The position numbers and the translations under genes were made by a program. From an uncultured Prevotella sp. (GTDB taxonomy: Bacteria; Bacteroidota; Bacteroidia; Bacteroidales; Bacteroidaceae), in the NCBI GenBank assembly GCA_946186115.1, contig CAMHLV010000035.1, forward strand, positions 1-33,238: DNA of 33,238 nt, in the 5' to 3' direction. Position 1 is the stretch's first letter. Every line of letters starts with the position of its first letter. The notes below the pieces were generated by a model. That model was not told where the DNA came from. It ran no database searches and worked only from the letters and a program-made list of their open reading frames with translations. Positions 23,294 through 31,416 of this stretch are shown piece after piece.

Positions 23294-23923
23294 ATGAAGA
23301 AGCTTGAATCATCATTACTGAATATGACGCTGGTGCTCACAGGAGTGGCAGTCATCATGGGTGGTATCCTCGCCTTTGTGAATCATCTCACCGAGGGTCC
23401 CATCAACGAACAGAAAGAGAAGGCTCTTGCCGATGGAATCAAGACCGTCATGGTATGCAACGACTTGGTAGTTGCCAATACCGACGAGGTAAAGCAGAAC
23501 GACGAGAAAGGCAAGGAGCTGACCTATGTCATCTATCAGGTAAAGGACGCAAAAGGTCAGGATCTCGGTGCTGCCGTAGAGTCCACGACAATGGGCTTTG
23601 GTGGCGATCTTAAGGTTCTCGTGGGTTTCGATCCCGAGGGCAATATCCTCGGATACACCCTCTTGGAGCATGCTGAGACACCGGGTCTCGGTGCCAAGGC
23701 CGACAAGTGGTTCCAGAAGGGCCAGAAGGGCGACATCATCGGAAAGTCACCTGCCGAGCCTCTCACGGTATCAAAGGACGGCGGACAGGTTGACGCCATT
23801 ACGGCTTCTACCATTACCAGCCGGGCATTCCTTAAGGCTGTCAACAATGCCTATAAGGCTTATAAGGTAACGCCCGTAGATGGCGAGAGCGGAGCTACAG
23901 AACAAACTAAAGAAGAGGAATAA
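23294..23923 (+). CDS. rnfG: Rnf complex subunit G
   Basis: A 209-aa subunit with one N-terminal membrane helix (about 10-30) and an FMN-binding domain on the outer side. The flavinylation motif is ITASTITS, with Thr173 the likely covalent FMN site. The usual form is SGAT, so TAST is a mild variant. The block ETPGLGAKADKWF is typical. The C-terminus is acidic. It joins rnfE through the junction TAAGCTATG with a 3-nt gap. Confidence 0.92.
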   Translation: MKKLESSLLNMTLVLTGVAVIMGGILAFVNHLTEGPINEQKEKALADGIKTVMVCNDLVVANTDEVKQNDEKGKELTYVIYQVKDAKGQDLGAAVESTTMGFGGDLKVLVGFDPEGNILGYTLLEHAETPGLGAKADKWFQKGQKGDIIGKSPAEPLTVSKDGGQVDAITASTITSRAFLKAVNNAYKAYKVTPVDGESGATEQTKEEE

Positions 23924-23926
23924 GCT

Positions 23927-24508
23927 ATGAATTATGTAGATATTATCAAGAATGGCATTGTCAAGGAGAACCCCACGTTCGTCCTGATGCTCGGTATGTG
24001 TCCCACACTTGCCACAACCACTTCTGCCATGAACGGATTATCAATGGGTCTAGCCACGATGGCTGTACTCATCTGTACCAACTTTGTTATTTCGTGTCTG
24101 AAGTCGGTCACTCCCGACAAGGTGCGTATCCCCGTATTTATTGTCGTGATTGCCGCATTCGTCACCATGCTGCAGCTTGTCATCAAGGCTTTCCTGCCCG
24201 ACATTGATGCTGCACTCGGTCTCTTCATTCCGCTGATTGTCGTCAACTGCGTCATCCTTGGTCGTGCAGAGGCTTTTGCTGCCAAGAATTCGCCCGTGGC
24301 ATCGCTCGTCGATGGTATTGGCATCGGCCTTGGCTTCACCCTCGGTCTGACACTGCTCGGCATCTGCCGTGAGATCCTTGGTTCGGGTTCTGTATTCGGT
24401 TTCACCCTGCTGCCCGAAACCTATAACATTCTGCTCTTTGTCCTGCCTCCGGGAGCTTTCATCACCCTTGGATTCCTTGTGGCTATTGTGAATAAGATGC
24501 GAGGTTAA
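23927..24508 (+). CDS. rnfE: Rnf complex subunit E
   Basis: A 193-aa integral membrane protein with about six helices, homologous to NqrD. Visible family blocks are GMCPTLATTTSAMNGLSMG near the N-terminus (the conserved Cys may help bind the intramembrane iron-sulfur centre shared with RnfA), VNCVILGRAEAFA in the middle and LPPGAFITLGFLVA near the end. Confidence 0.93.
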   Translation: MNYVDIIKNGIVKENPTFVLMLGMCPTLATTTSAMNGLSMGLATMAVLICTNFVISCLKSVTPDKVRIPVFIVVIAAFVTMLQLVIKAFLPDIDAALGLFIPLIVVNCVILGRAEAFAAKNSPVASLVDGIGIGLGFTLGLTLLGICREILGSGSVFGFTLLPETYNILLFVLPPGAFITLGFLVAIVNKMRG

Positions 24509-24543
24509 TATTTGAAAAGTTGAAGAATTGAAAAATTGAAGTT
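24509..24543 (+). repeat. GAAAATTGAAGA-type tandem repeat between rnfE and rnfA
   Basis: The 35-bp gap consists of TTGAAAAGTTGAAGA/ATTGAAAAATTGAAG units, closely similar to the rnfD-rnfG gap, ending just before the rnfA ATG. Confidence 0.6.
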
Positions 24544-25146
24544 ATGGAATATATATTGATTTTCATCAGCGCGATATTCGTCAACAATATCATTCTGTCG
24601 CAGTTTCTTGGCATCTGTCCTTTCCTGGGAGTGTCAAAGAAGGTTGATACATCTTTGGGCATGTCGGCAGCCGTTGCCTTCGTGCTTACTCTGGCCACTA
24701 TCGTAACATATCTGGTTCAGAAGTTTGTGCTCGATGCCTTCGGACTGCAGTATCTTCAGACTATAGCTTTCATTCTGGTTATAGCTGCCCTTGTTCAGAT
24801 GGTGGAGATTATTCTGAAGAAGGTATCGCCAGCCCTCTATCAGGCACTGGGTATCTTCCTTCCGCTCATCACCACCAACTGTGCAGTGCTGGGTGTTGCC
24901 ATTCTGGTTATCCAAAAGGACTACAATCTCCTGCAGAGCATCGTCTATGCCTTCTCCACAGCTATTGGCTTCGGTGTGGCACTGACTGTTTTTGCCGGCA
25001 TGCGTGAGCAGATGGAATTGTCGAACATCCCCAAGGCCATGCGCGGCACAGCCATCGTTCTGGTGTCTGCCGGTCTGCTCAGTCTGGCATTCATGGGATT
25101 CTCTGGAGTTGACGGTGGTCTTCGTACCCTGTTCGGCTTAGATTGA
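24544..25146 (+). CDS. rnfA: Rnf complex subunit A
   Basis: A 200-aa integral membrane protein with about six helices, the partner of RnfE in the core. Family blocks are FVNNIILSQFLGICPFLGVSK near the N-terminus (with the conserved Cys), LITTNCAVLGVAI (second conserved Cys) and the closing LSLAFMGFSGVDGG. It is the last gene of the rseC-rnfBCDGEA unit and is followed by a strong terminator. Confidence 0.94.
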   Translation: MEYILIFISAIFVNNIILSQFLGICPFLGVSKKVDTSLGMSAAVAFVLTLATIVTYLVQKFVLDAFGLQYLQTIAFILVIAALVQMVEIILKKVSPALYQALGIFLPLITTNCAVLGVAILVIQKDYNLLQSIVYAFSTAIGFGVALTVFAGMREQMELSNIPKAMRGTAIVLVSAGLLSLAFMGFSGVDGGLRTLFGLD

Positions 25147-25190
25147 TAAAGATATTGAATAAAGTGGACTAACTGCGCTTTTTTCAATTG

Positions 25191-25235
25191 AAAAGCTCCA
25201 CATCACTTTTTGATGAGGAGCTTTTCTCTTTTTTT
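25191..25235 (+). terminator. Rho-independent terminator of the rnf operon
   Basis: AAAAGCTCC (25191-25199) pairs with GGAGCTTTT (25217-25225). An inner CATCA/TGATG stem (25201-25205 with 25211-25215) extends the hairpin across an A-A mismatch. Seven T follow (25229-25235). It may also slow the convergent relA transcript. Confidence 0.85.
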
Positions 25236-25286
25236 ATCCTCAGGCAATGTTTCTTGCCTGTTGGTATCTTTGTGTTCTTCTTGCCT

Positions 25287-27536
25287 TTACAGCCTTTCTA
25301 TCTGTTTCACACCCTTCACGGTGCGTAGCTTTTTCAGCAGCAGTTCCAGTCGTGTGTTGTCATCAATCATTATGGTGAGGTTGCCGCTGAACAGACCATC
25401 GTGAGAGTCGATGTTGATGCTGCGCAGCACGAGTTTCTCATCCTTCGATATGATGCTTGTCAGATTGTTGACGATGCCGATATCGTCGTTGCCGATGATG
25501 CGCAGCGTGATGGCATACTGGCTGCTACCCTTGCCGCTCCATTTAGCCTTCACTATCCTATAGCCGAAGCGCTTGCGCAGTTCGGGGGCGTTGGGGCAGT
25601 CCTCGCGGTGTATCTTGATGCCTCCGCTCACGGTGACGAAACCAAACACCTTGTCGCCGTAGATGGGCTGGCAGCAGCGTGCCAACTGGTAATCTACACC
25701 CTTTAGGTTGCGGTCAATCACTAGCACGTCTTCACTCATCTGTGAGTTGAGAGCTGATAGGGGCGACTTGTCCAACACGAAGTTAGCAGCACTCTCGGCC
25801 ATGTTGTTGCCCGTCACGGGCTGATCTCCTTGTTGCAGTTCAATGTATTTCTCTATTACTACTCCCGCATCCAGTTCGCCTGAAGCCACCTGGCGATAGA
25901 AGTCGCTCACCTCCTTGAATCCCAGCTTGCGTATCAGTGTCTGCATCACGCTTTCGTCAATGTCGATCTTGCGGTTCTTAAACTTGCGCTCAAGCATCTC
26001 CTTGGCAAACAAGCCCTCCTTCACCTGTGTTTCCTTCAGCGCCAAGCGTATCTTCGACTTTGCTCTCGATGTCTTGACGATGTTGAGCCAGTCTTGCTTG
26101 GGCTTCTGGTTTGTCGATGTAAGAATCTCCACCTGGTCGCCGCTCTGCAACTGCTGTCGCAGCGGCATTACCTTGCCGTTGATTCTTGCTCCCGTACACT
26201 GGCTGCCTATGCCCGAGTGGATATGGTATGCAAAGTCGAGCACCGTGGCTCCTTTCGGGAATTTGTATAGGTCGCCTTTCGGAGTGAATACGAAAACCTC
26301 GTCTTCATACAGATCCATCTTGAACTGGTCCATGGCCTCCATGCCGTCAGAGTTTTCGAGCATGGTACGTATTCCAGTCAGCCATTCGTCCATGTTGGCA
26401 TCGCCTTTCACTCCCTTGTAGCGCCAGTGGGCAGCCACACCTCGTTCTGCTACTGCGTCCATGCGCTCTGTGCGTATCTGCACCTCCACCCATTTCTGTT
26501 CTGGTCCGAGCACAGTGATGTGCAGGCTCTCATATCCGTTCGACTTTGGCACACTGAGCCAGTCGCGCAGACGTTTTGGATTTGGCTGGTACATAGATGT
26601 TATGATGGCAAAAGTCTGCCAGCATTGCATCACCTCGCGGCGGCGTGCTTCCCTCTCCTGACTGCCGTCGCCTCTATCCTCTATTATCACACGTATGGCA
26701 AACAGGTCATACACACCCTCAAAGGCACAGCGCTGTTTCTTCATCTTCTGCCAGATGCTGTGTATCGACTTTGTGCGTCCCTTGATGTGAAATTTCAGTC
26801 CTGCCTCTGTCAGTCGCTCTTCAATAGGTTTGATGAAACGCTCTATATAGGCATCGCGGCTTTTCTTCGTCTCGCTCAGTTTCTCCTTGATATGATAGTA
26901 GGCGTCGTGTTCCAGATACTTCAGCGACAAGTCTTCCAGCTCCGACTTCAGTTTATACAGACCCAGTTTGTGGGCTAGCGGGGCATAGAGATATGCAGCC
27001 TCCTGGCTGACCTCCATTTTATGTGCATTCACATCTTCCGGCACGTCGCGTATCTGGCGCATCAGGTTCACCCTGTCGGCTATCATTATAAGAATCACGC
27101 GCATGTCTTCGGCAAACGACAGTAGCAGGTTTCTGAAATTTTCAGATTCTACCACCGGATTCTTTTTGTATAGCTGTTGTATGCGCTGAAGGCCTCTCAG
27201 AATGCGTGCCACCGACTCGCCGTAATCTGCCTGCACGTCGTCTGTTGTCAGAAAACCCGATTCCACGCTGGGGCGCAACATCACGGCTATCACTGCGTCG
27301 CGCTTCAGTCCTATTTCCTCTATTACTAACTGTGCTGTCTGGAAACTCAGCACAATGGGGTTCAGTCCGAATACGTTGCGCACCAGTTGGTGCTTCTCCA
27401 GATTTTCAGTCAGATGATTGCGCAGGCGCTCTACGTCGTCCTCGGTCAGCGAGTCGCCTATCTCCTCATAGACACTGTGATACAGTGCCATTGTCATCTC
27501 CTTCTCCTGTGGTGTGAATATTAGTTTTTCTTCCAT
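25287..27536 (-). CDS. relA: RelA/SpoT-family (p)ppGpp synthetase with degenerate hydrolase domain
   Basis: A 749-aa stringent-response enzyme. The N-terminal HD-hydrolase region (about 20-200) has lost its metal ligands: where HD is expected it reads MLRPSVES (86-93), and the later RLHNMR-type motif reads RVNLMR (155-160). The synthetase domain (about 240-375) looks intact, with GRTKSIHSIWQKM, PKSNGYESLH and QIRTERMDAVAERGVAAHW. The TGS domain (about 410-470, VFVFTPKGDLYKFP), a Cys-rich segment (RCCQPIYGDKVFGF) and a C-terminal ACT domain follow. It should make but not break (p)ppGpp. The start at 27536 (MEEKLIF) is preferred. An ATG at 27563 would overlap the upstream gene's stop and adds MSFELYTKT. 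Confidence 0.9.
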   Translation of the reverse strand: MEEKLIFTPQEKEMTMALYHSVYEEIGDSLTEDDVERLRNHLTENLEKHQLVRNVFGLNPIVLSFQTAQLVIEEIGLKRDAVIAVMLRPSVESGFLTTDDVQADYGESVARILRGLQRIQQLYKKNPVVESENFRNLLLSFAEDMRVILIMIADRVNLMRQIRDVPEDVNAHKMEVSQEAAYLYAPLAHKLGLYKLKSELEDLSLKYLEHDAYYHIKEKLSETKKSRDAYIERFIKPIEERLTEAGLKFHIKGRTKSIHSIWQKMKKQRCAFEGVYDLFAIRVIIEDRGDGSQEREARRREVMQCWQTFAIITSMYQPNPKRLRDWLSVPKSNGYESLHITVLGPEQKWVEVQIRTERMDAVAERGVAAHWRYKGVKGDANMDEWLTGIRTMLENSDGMEAMDQFKMDLYEDEVFVFTPKGDLYKFPKGATVLDFAYHIHSGIGSQCTGARINGKVMPLRQQLQSGDQVEILTSTNQKPKQDWLNIVKTSRAKSKIRLALKETQVKEGLFAKEMLERKFKNRKIDIDESVMQTLIRKLGFKEVSDFYRQVASGELDAGVVIEKYIELQQGDQPVTGNNMAESAANFVLDKSPLSALNSQMSEDVLVIDRNLKGVDYQLARCCQPIYGDKVFGFVTVSGGIKIHREDCPNAPELRKRFGYRIVKAKWSGKGSSQYAITLRIIGNDDIGIVNNLTSIISKDEKLVLRSINIDSHDGLFSGNLTIMIDDNTRLELLLKKLRTVKGVKQIERL

Positions 27537-27552
27537 AGTTTTTGTGTATAAC

Positions 27553-28365
27553 TCAAAACTCATTACTCTTCCTTCTCAACTCCCAAAAAGCCACAGCAGC
27601 AGCTGCAGCCACATTGAGTGAGTCAACTCCGTGAGCCATAGGAATCTTCACCGTGTAGTTGGCCTCTGTAATGACATGCTGGGGCAGTCCGTCGCCCTCA
27701 GTTCCCATTATTATGGCCAGCCTCGGCTCATGTGCCAGTCTGCTGTCGTCGAGTGCTATGCTGTCGTCGCTCAGAGCCATGGCCGCCGTGCGGAATCCAT
27801 AGTCGTGCAGACTGCTTATGCTGCCGTCTATCCATGTCCATGGAACTAGGAATACCGACCCCATCGACACGCGTACTGCCCTGCGGTTCAGAGGGTCGCA
27901 CGAGTCCCGTGTCAGCAGCACACCGTCTATGCCCAGAGCAACTGCCGAGCGAAATATCGCTCCGATGTTGGTGGTGTCTGTCACAGCATCTATCACCACA
28001 ATGCGTCTTGCATTTCTCGTGACATCTTCTACCGTGGGCAGCACTTTGCGCCTCATGGCACACAGTACGCCGCGCGTCAGTTTATATCCCGTCAGTTCTG
28101 CCAGCAGTTCGCGCTCTCCGGTGAATATGGGTATGTCGCCCACTCGCGCCACTATGTCACTGGCGTCGCCCTCTATGTGCTTGCGCTCACAAAGCAGTGC
28201 CGTAGGCTCCCATCCGGCGTCGAGAGCCACGCGGATAACCTTAGGACTCTCTGCTATAAACAGCCCTTTCTCCGGTTCTAACTCCATGCGCAGTTGCGCC
28301 TCCGTCAGTCCTCCGAAAACCTCGACACCCTCATGTGTGAGTGATGAAATCTCTATGATATTCAT
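27553..28365 (-). CDS. SpoU/TrmH-family RNA 2'-O-methyltransferase
   Basis: A 270-aa SPOUT methyltransferase that should methylate a ribose in tRNA or rRNA. An N-terminal RNA-binding region (about 1-95, with EPEKGLFIAESPKVI) precedes the knotted domain. Its three motifs are VTDTTNIGAIFRSAVALGID (motif 1), AIIMGTEGDGLP (motif 2) and IPMAHGVDSLNVAAAAAVAFWEL (motif 3). The start at 28365 gives the normal N-terminus. The much longer open frame upstream is a translation of the opposing tRNA-Arg gene and is rejected. The relA start lies 16 bp after, or overlaps, its end, so the two are probably co-transcribed. Confidence 0.9.
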   Translation of the reverse strand: MNIIEISSLTHEGVEVFGGLTEAQLRMELEPEKGLFIAESPKVIRVALDAGWEPTALLCERKHIEGDASDIVARVGDIPIFTGERELLAELTGYKLTRGVLCAMRRKVLPTVEDVTRNARRIVVIDAVTDTTNIGAIFRSAVALGIDGVLLTRDSCDPLNRRAVRVSMGSVFLVPWTWIDGSISSLHDYGFRTAAMALSDDSIALDDSRLAHEPRLAIIMGTEGDGLPQHVITEANYTVKIPMAHGVDSLNVAAAAAVAFWELRRKSNEF

Positions 28366-28376
28366 ATTTCTGACTG

Positions 28377-28384
28377 CAAAAATA
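28377..28384 (-). promoter_or_regulatory. -7 box for the SpoU methyltransferase gene
   Basis: The minus strand reads TATTTTTG (complement at 28377-28384), matching the -7 consensus, about 11 nt before the ATG. The -33 region is not clear. Confidence 0.45.
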
Positions 28385-28428
28385 CGAAATATTTGTGAAT
28401 TGTGAGTGGCGGAATGAAAATTATTTTG

Positions 28429-28436
28429 TACCTTTG
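28429..28436 (+). promoter_or_regulatory. -7 box for tRNA-Arg
   Basis: TACCTTTG matches the -7 consensus 45 bp before the tRNA. The -33 box is not recognisable. Confidence 0.45.
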
Positions 28437-28481
28437 CAGCCGAAAACAAGAAGCGGGCTTCTTTGGCCCCTTGATTTTTGG

Positions 28482-28555
28482 GGTTCCGTAGCTCAGCTGG
28501 ATAGAGCAACAGCCTTCTAAGCTGTGGGTCTCGGGTTCGAATCCCGACGGAATCA
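28482..28555 (+). tRNA. tRNA-Arg (anticodon TCT)
   Basis: A complete 74-nt tRNA. The acceptor stem pairs GGTTCCG (28482-28488) with CGGAATC (28548-28554) with one G-T pair. Positions 8-9 are TA and the D-arm GCTCAGCTGGATAGAGC is standard. The anticodon arm is ACAGC-CTTCTAA-GCTGT, so the anticodon is TCT, reading AGA/AGG. The T-arm is CGGGTTCGAATCCCG. The discriminator is A at 28555 and CCA is not encoded. Two degenerate copies of its 3' half follow directly before the terminator. Confidence 0.96.
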
Positions 28556-28690
28556 CATAGAGTGAAAGGGAGCTTCCCCAACCAAAGCGCAATGGTTCTC
28601 GGGTCTGAATCCCGGGGGGATTACATAGAGTGAAAGGGAGCTTCCCCAACCAAAGCGCAATGGTTCTCGGGTCTGAATCCCGGGGGAATC
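28555..28690 (+). repeat. Two tandem 68-bp units derived from the tRNA-Arg 3' half
   Basis: Units at 28555-28622 and 28623-28690 are nearly identical. Each starts ACATAGAGTGAAAGGG, carries a small GGGA/TCCC hairpin, and ends in a decayed T-arm (CGGGTCTGAATCCCG) and acceptor 3' end (GGGGGATT or GGGGAATC) that parallel the tRNA end CCCGACGGAATCACATAG. The tRNA 3' end plus about 35 nt of trailer has therefore been copied twice. Both lie before the terminator, so they are probably part of the tRNA precursor. Confidence 0.85.
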
Positions 28691-28712
28691 ACGAGACAAA
28701 TTTAGGAAAGAA

Positions 28713-28740
28713 TGCCCTTGCAAAAGGGCACTTTTCTTTT
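28713..28740 (+). terminator. Terminator of the tRNA-Arg transcript
   Basis: TGCCCTT (28713-28719) and AAGGGCA (28724-28730) form a 7-bp stem with a GCAA tetraloop, followed by CTTTTCTTTT. Confidence 0.8.
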
Positions 28741-28779
28741 CAAGTAAACGAGTTTAATGGCAATACCATCCGAAAGCCG

Positions 28780-29946
28780 ATGAATACACCTATTTATATT
28801 ATAGAAGAAGAGAAGTTGAGGCACAACCTACAGCTGATACGTGACGTGGCTCGTAAAACCAATTCAGAGTGGATTCTGGCTTTCAAGGCATTTGCTCTTT
28901 GGAAGACCTTCCCCATTTTCCGCGAATATATCAGTTCCACAACGGCCAGTTCTCTTAGTGAGGCCCGTCTGGCACTTGAGGAGTTCGGTGCTAAGGCCCA
29001 TACGTATTCACCGGCATATAAGGACGAGGAGTTTGACGAGATAGTACGCTGCTCTAGCCATCTCACCTTCAACTCTCTGTCGCAGTACGAGCGTTTCCAC
29101 GAGCGGGCAGGGGAGTGCTCCATTGGTTTGCGCGTCAATCCCGAATACTCCGAGGTGGGCACGCTGCTCTACAACCCCTGTGCTCCGGGCACACGCTTTG
29201 GAGTTACTGTCGATAAGTTGCCCGAGCGGCTGCCTGCCGACATCCGCGGATTTCATTGCCACTGCCACTGCGAGAGTGGAGCAGATGTGTTCCGCCGTAC
29301 CCTGTCGCATATCGAGGAGAAGTTTTCTCCATGGTTCCCCCAGATAGAGTGGATAAACTTCGGTGGAGGGCATCTTGTTACCCGCAAGGACTACGACATA
29401 GATCTGCTTGTTTCCGCCATGCAGCATTTCCATAAGCGCTGGCCGCACCTTAAGGTGGTGTTCGAACCCGGCAGTGCCTTTGCTTGGCAGACGGGGCCGC
29501 TTGTTAGCAGCGTAGTGGATGTCGTCGAGGACAAGGGCATCCGCACGGCTATTCTCGACGTGAGCTTCACCTGTCACATGCCCGACTGTCTGGAAATGCC
29601 ATATTATCCTGACGTCCGTGGTGCCGAGCATGTCGATGAGAAGTCAACACTCACCCTTCAACACTCAAAACTTGATACTCAAAACTCACCCCTCGACACT
29701 CCCCACCTCTACCGCCTTGGCGGCAACAGTTGTTTGTCGGGCGATTTCATGGGCCTGTGGCGTTTCGACCATGAGCTGCAGGTTGGCGAGCACGTCATTT
29801 TCGAAGACATGATTCACTATACCACTGTCAAGACCAATACCTTTAACGGCATCTCTCATCCCTCTATAGCCATGCTTCATAGCGATGGTCAACTTGAGAT
29901 CCTGCGTCGTTTCGGCTACGAGGACTATCGCGACCGCATGGACTGA
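28780..29946 (+). CDS. nspC: Carboxynorspermidine/carboxyspermidine decarboxylase
   Basis: A 388-aa PLP enzyme of the alanine-racemase-fold decarboxylases, making spermidine or norspermidine from the carboxylated precursor. The PLP lysine is Lys36 in WILAFKAFA. HCHCHCESGAD, FGGGHLVTRKDYD and FEPGSAFAWQTG are family blocks, and GGNSCLSGDFMG carries the conserved Cys and Asp at the active site. The ATG at 28780 gives the usual N-terminus. Upstream in-frame starts lie in tRNA-derived DNA. An insertion of about 20 residues rich in S, T, L and Q (nt about 29644-29703) lies between DVRGAEHVDEK and HLYRLGGNSC. The partner carboxyspermidine dehydrogenase gene is not in the window. Confidence 0.92.
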   Translation: MNTPIYIIEEEKLRHNLQLIRDVARKTNSEWILAFKAFALWKTFPIFREYISSTTASSLSEARLALEEFGAKAHTYSPAYKDEEFDEIVRCSSHLTFNSLSQYERFHERAGECSIGLRVNPEYSEVGTLLYNPCAPGTRFGVTVDKLPERLPADIRGFHCHCHCESGADVFRRTLSHIEEKFSPWFPQIEWINFGGGHLVTRKDYDIDLLVSAMQHFHKRWPHLKVVFEPGSAFAWQTGPLVSSVVDVVEDKGIRTAILDVSFTCHMPDCLEMPYYPDVRGAEHVDEKSTLTLQHSKLDTQNSPLDTPHLYRLGGNSCLSGDFMGLWRFDHELQVGEHVIFEDMIHYTTVKTNTFNGISHPSIAMLHSDGQLEILRRFGYEDYRDRMD

Positions 29947-30134
29947 TAGTGATTCTTGTCTGATGCATCATCCGAAAGCCGTCTTACCCACACAGCTGAT
30001 ACGCCACTTTTTGCTCCGTTTTGGCAAAAAAAGAGGCAAAAAGTTTTGGTGTTATTGATGATGTTACGATTATCAGGAATTAGGTGAATATGTCACGATA
30101 AGCCAGTGGAAACGCCTCTTTTTGGGGGTGCAAA

Positions 30135-30151
30135 GCATGCCTGGGGTATGC
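30135..30151 (-). terminator. Weak hairpin downstream of the acyltransferase gene
   Basis: GCATGCC (30135-30141) and GGTATGC (30145-30151) pair with one G-T across a 3-nt loop. On the minus strand TTTG follows. It lies 43 bp past the acyltransferase stop. The T run is poor, so this is tentative. Confidence 0.3.
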
Positions 30152-30193
30152 TACATCGTATATTTGACAGCTTTCTTTTCTTCTGCCCTTTAT

Positions 30194-31381
30194 TTACCGT
30201 CCTCCTGTTAGTATGCGAGTTGTTCTGGGAAAGAAGCGACGGAATAAATAGTAAAGCAGTAAACAGATTAATATGTCAATCCATGGATAAACCACGTATG
30301 ACAATGGCAGAAGATGGGAAGAACACCTTGAAAGTACTGCTTCTACATAATGACGGCAATCTCCTAGAATAAACACGTGGAAAGCGTAGATAAAGAAGCA
30401 AGATTCTACCATCAGCCTTTTAGAGCGAACTCCTTTTTCCCTAACAAGCCAATAGGAAATGTTGATAGCAGAAAAGACTCCTGTGATGACATAAAAGCCT
30501 GAGAAATAACGCCGATACTCAGTATATGGTCCAACTGCAAAATACATGTTTATTATTAACAAGCAGGCACAGACCGCATACAAAAAACTGCGATATTTGT
30601 ATAATAACGAAAGGTCATGCCCTTTCAGACTCAGATATGCCCCAGCAGAAAAATAAAAAGCTGCAGTTGCTGTCAGTCCGTGTATATCAGGCCATAGACC
30701 CGTTAGATATGTTATACCTAAGATGCTGATTAGGACTATTCCACTTTTCTTTATAAGCCAATAAATGAAAGGAGTTAGCGCGACTACTACCATTAAGTCG
30801 CGTAAAAACCAAAGTGGAAATAAATGAGGTGCCGTCATGTGTGGAGCCACACCACCAAGCCAATTAAGCCGGTCATTACCCCATACTGAAGAGTCCCAAT
30901 ACAAGTGAAAACCGCCATATTCCCAAAACCAGTCTGTAAACAGACTACAGGGGCGACCGTTAATTATTATTGCGCCTATTGTGAGATAAACGCCTGATCT
31001 ATATAGGATATAGAGCGTCACCCACAAAGAATAAGGGATAACGAGTGTCTTGAGCCTGCTACGCATTTTACGTTTCCATACCGACCAGTCCCATTGCTCA
31101 AGTTTTTTGAAGAACAGATATCCTGAGATCAGGAAAAAAGCAGGTACAGCAATTGACGGGAAAACATTTGAGAAGAATCGTCTGAATACATTAAATGTAT
31201 CAAACGAATTCAATGAACAATAGTCAATGGCTGTGAAATCCAACCATTTACTATCAGGAAAAGAATGGATGAACACAACCATCACTGCCAAAGGGAAGCG
31301 CACCAAGTCAATAGCTTCCGAGCACAATTGCTGCTGTCCTAGTGGGGCAAAGGCAGCATAATCATTATTTTTAGCTTTCAT
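30194..31381 (-). CDS. Membrane acyltransferase (acyltransferase 3 family)
   Basis: A 395-aa polytopic membrane protein with about ten hydrophobic helices. The signature start is IDLVRFPLAVMVVFIHSF, with Arg28 and the essential-type His39 of this family (RxxAxxxVxxxH). FFLISGYLFFKKL follows, then a cluster of basic residues (WKRKMRSRLKTLVIPYS). Such enzymes O-acetylate glycans, lipopolysaccharide or exopolysaccharide. The target here is not known. The ATG at 31381 is chosen. A longer frame to 31468 would add a hydrophobic stretch before the normal family start. Base composition is clearly more AT-rich than the core genes to the left, so it is probably acquired. Confidence 0.85.
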   Translation of the reverse strand: MKAKNNDYAAFAPLGQQQLCSEAIDLVRFPLAVMVVFIHSFPDSKWLDFTAIDYCSLNSFDTFNVFRRFFSNVFPSIAVPAFFLISGYLFFKKLEQWDWSVWKRKMRSRLKTLVIPYSLWVTLYILYRSGVYLTIGAIIINGRPCSLFTDWFWEYGGFHLYWDSSVWGNDRLNWLGGVAPHMTAPHLFPLWFLRDLMVVVALTPFIYWLIKKSGIVLISILGITYLTGLWPDIHGLTATAAFYFSAGAYLSLKGHDLSLLYKYRSFLYAVCACLLIINMYFAVGPYTEYRRYFSGFYVITGVFSAINISYWLVREKGVRSKRLMVESCFFIYAFHVFILGDCRHYVEAVLSRCSSHLLPLSYVVYPWIDILICLLLYYLFRRFFPRTTRILTGGR

Positions 31382-31416
31382 TTTACATTTTATTAGAGTA
31401 AGCGAAAGCATAATAT

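Noticed and set aside
28366..28581. N-terminal extension of the SpoU methyltransferase
   Set aside because: It is the reverse translation of the tRNA-Arg gene and its promoter region. The family start and a -7 box fit the ATG at 28365.
28555..28690. CRISPR array
   Set aside because: There are only two adjacent 68-bp units without spacers, and they match the tRNA-Arg 3' end.
28630..28779. N-terminal extension of NspC
   Set aside because: It lies in the tRNA-derived repeat and the tRNA terminator. The normal protein begins at 28780.
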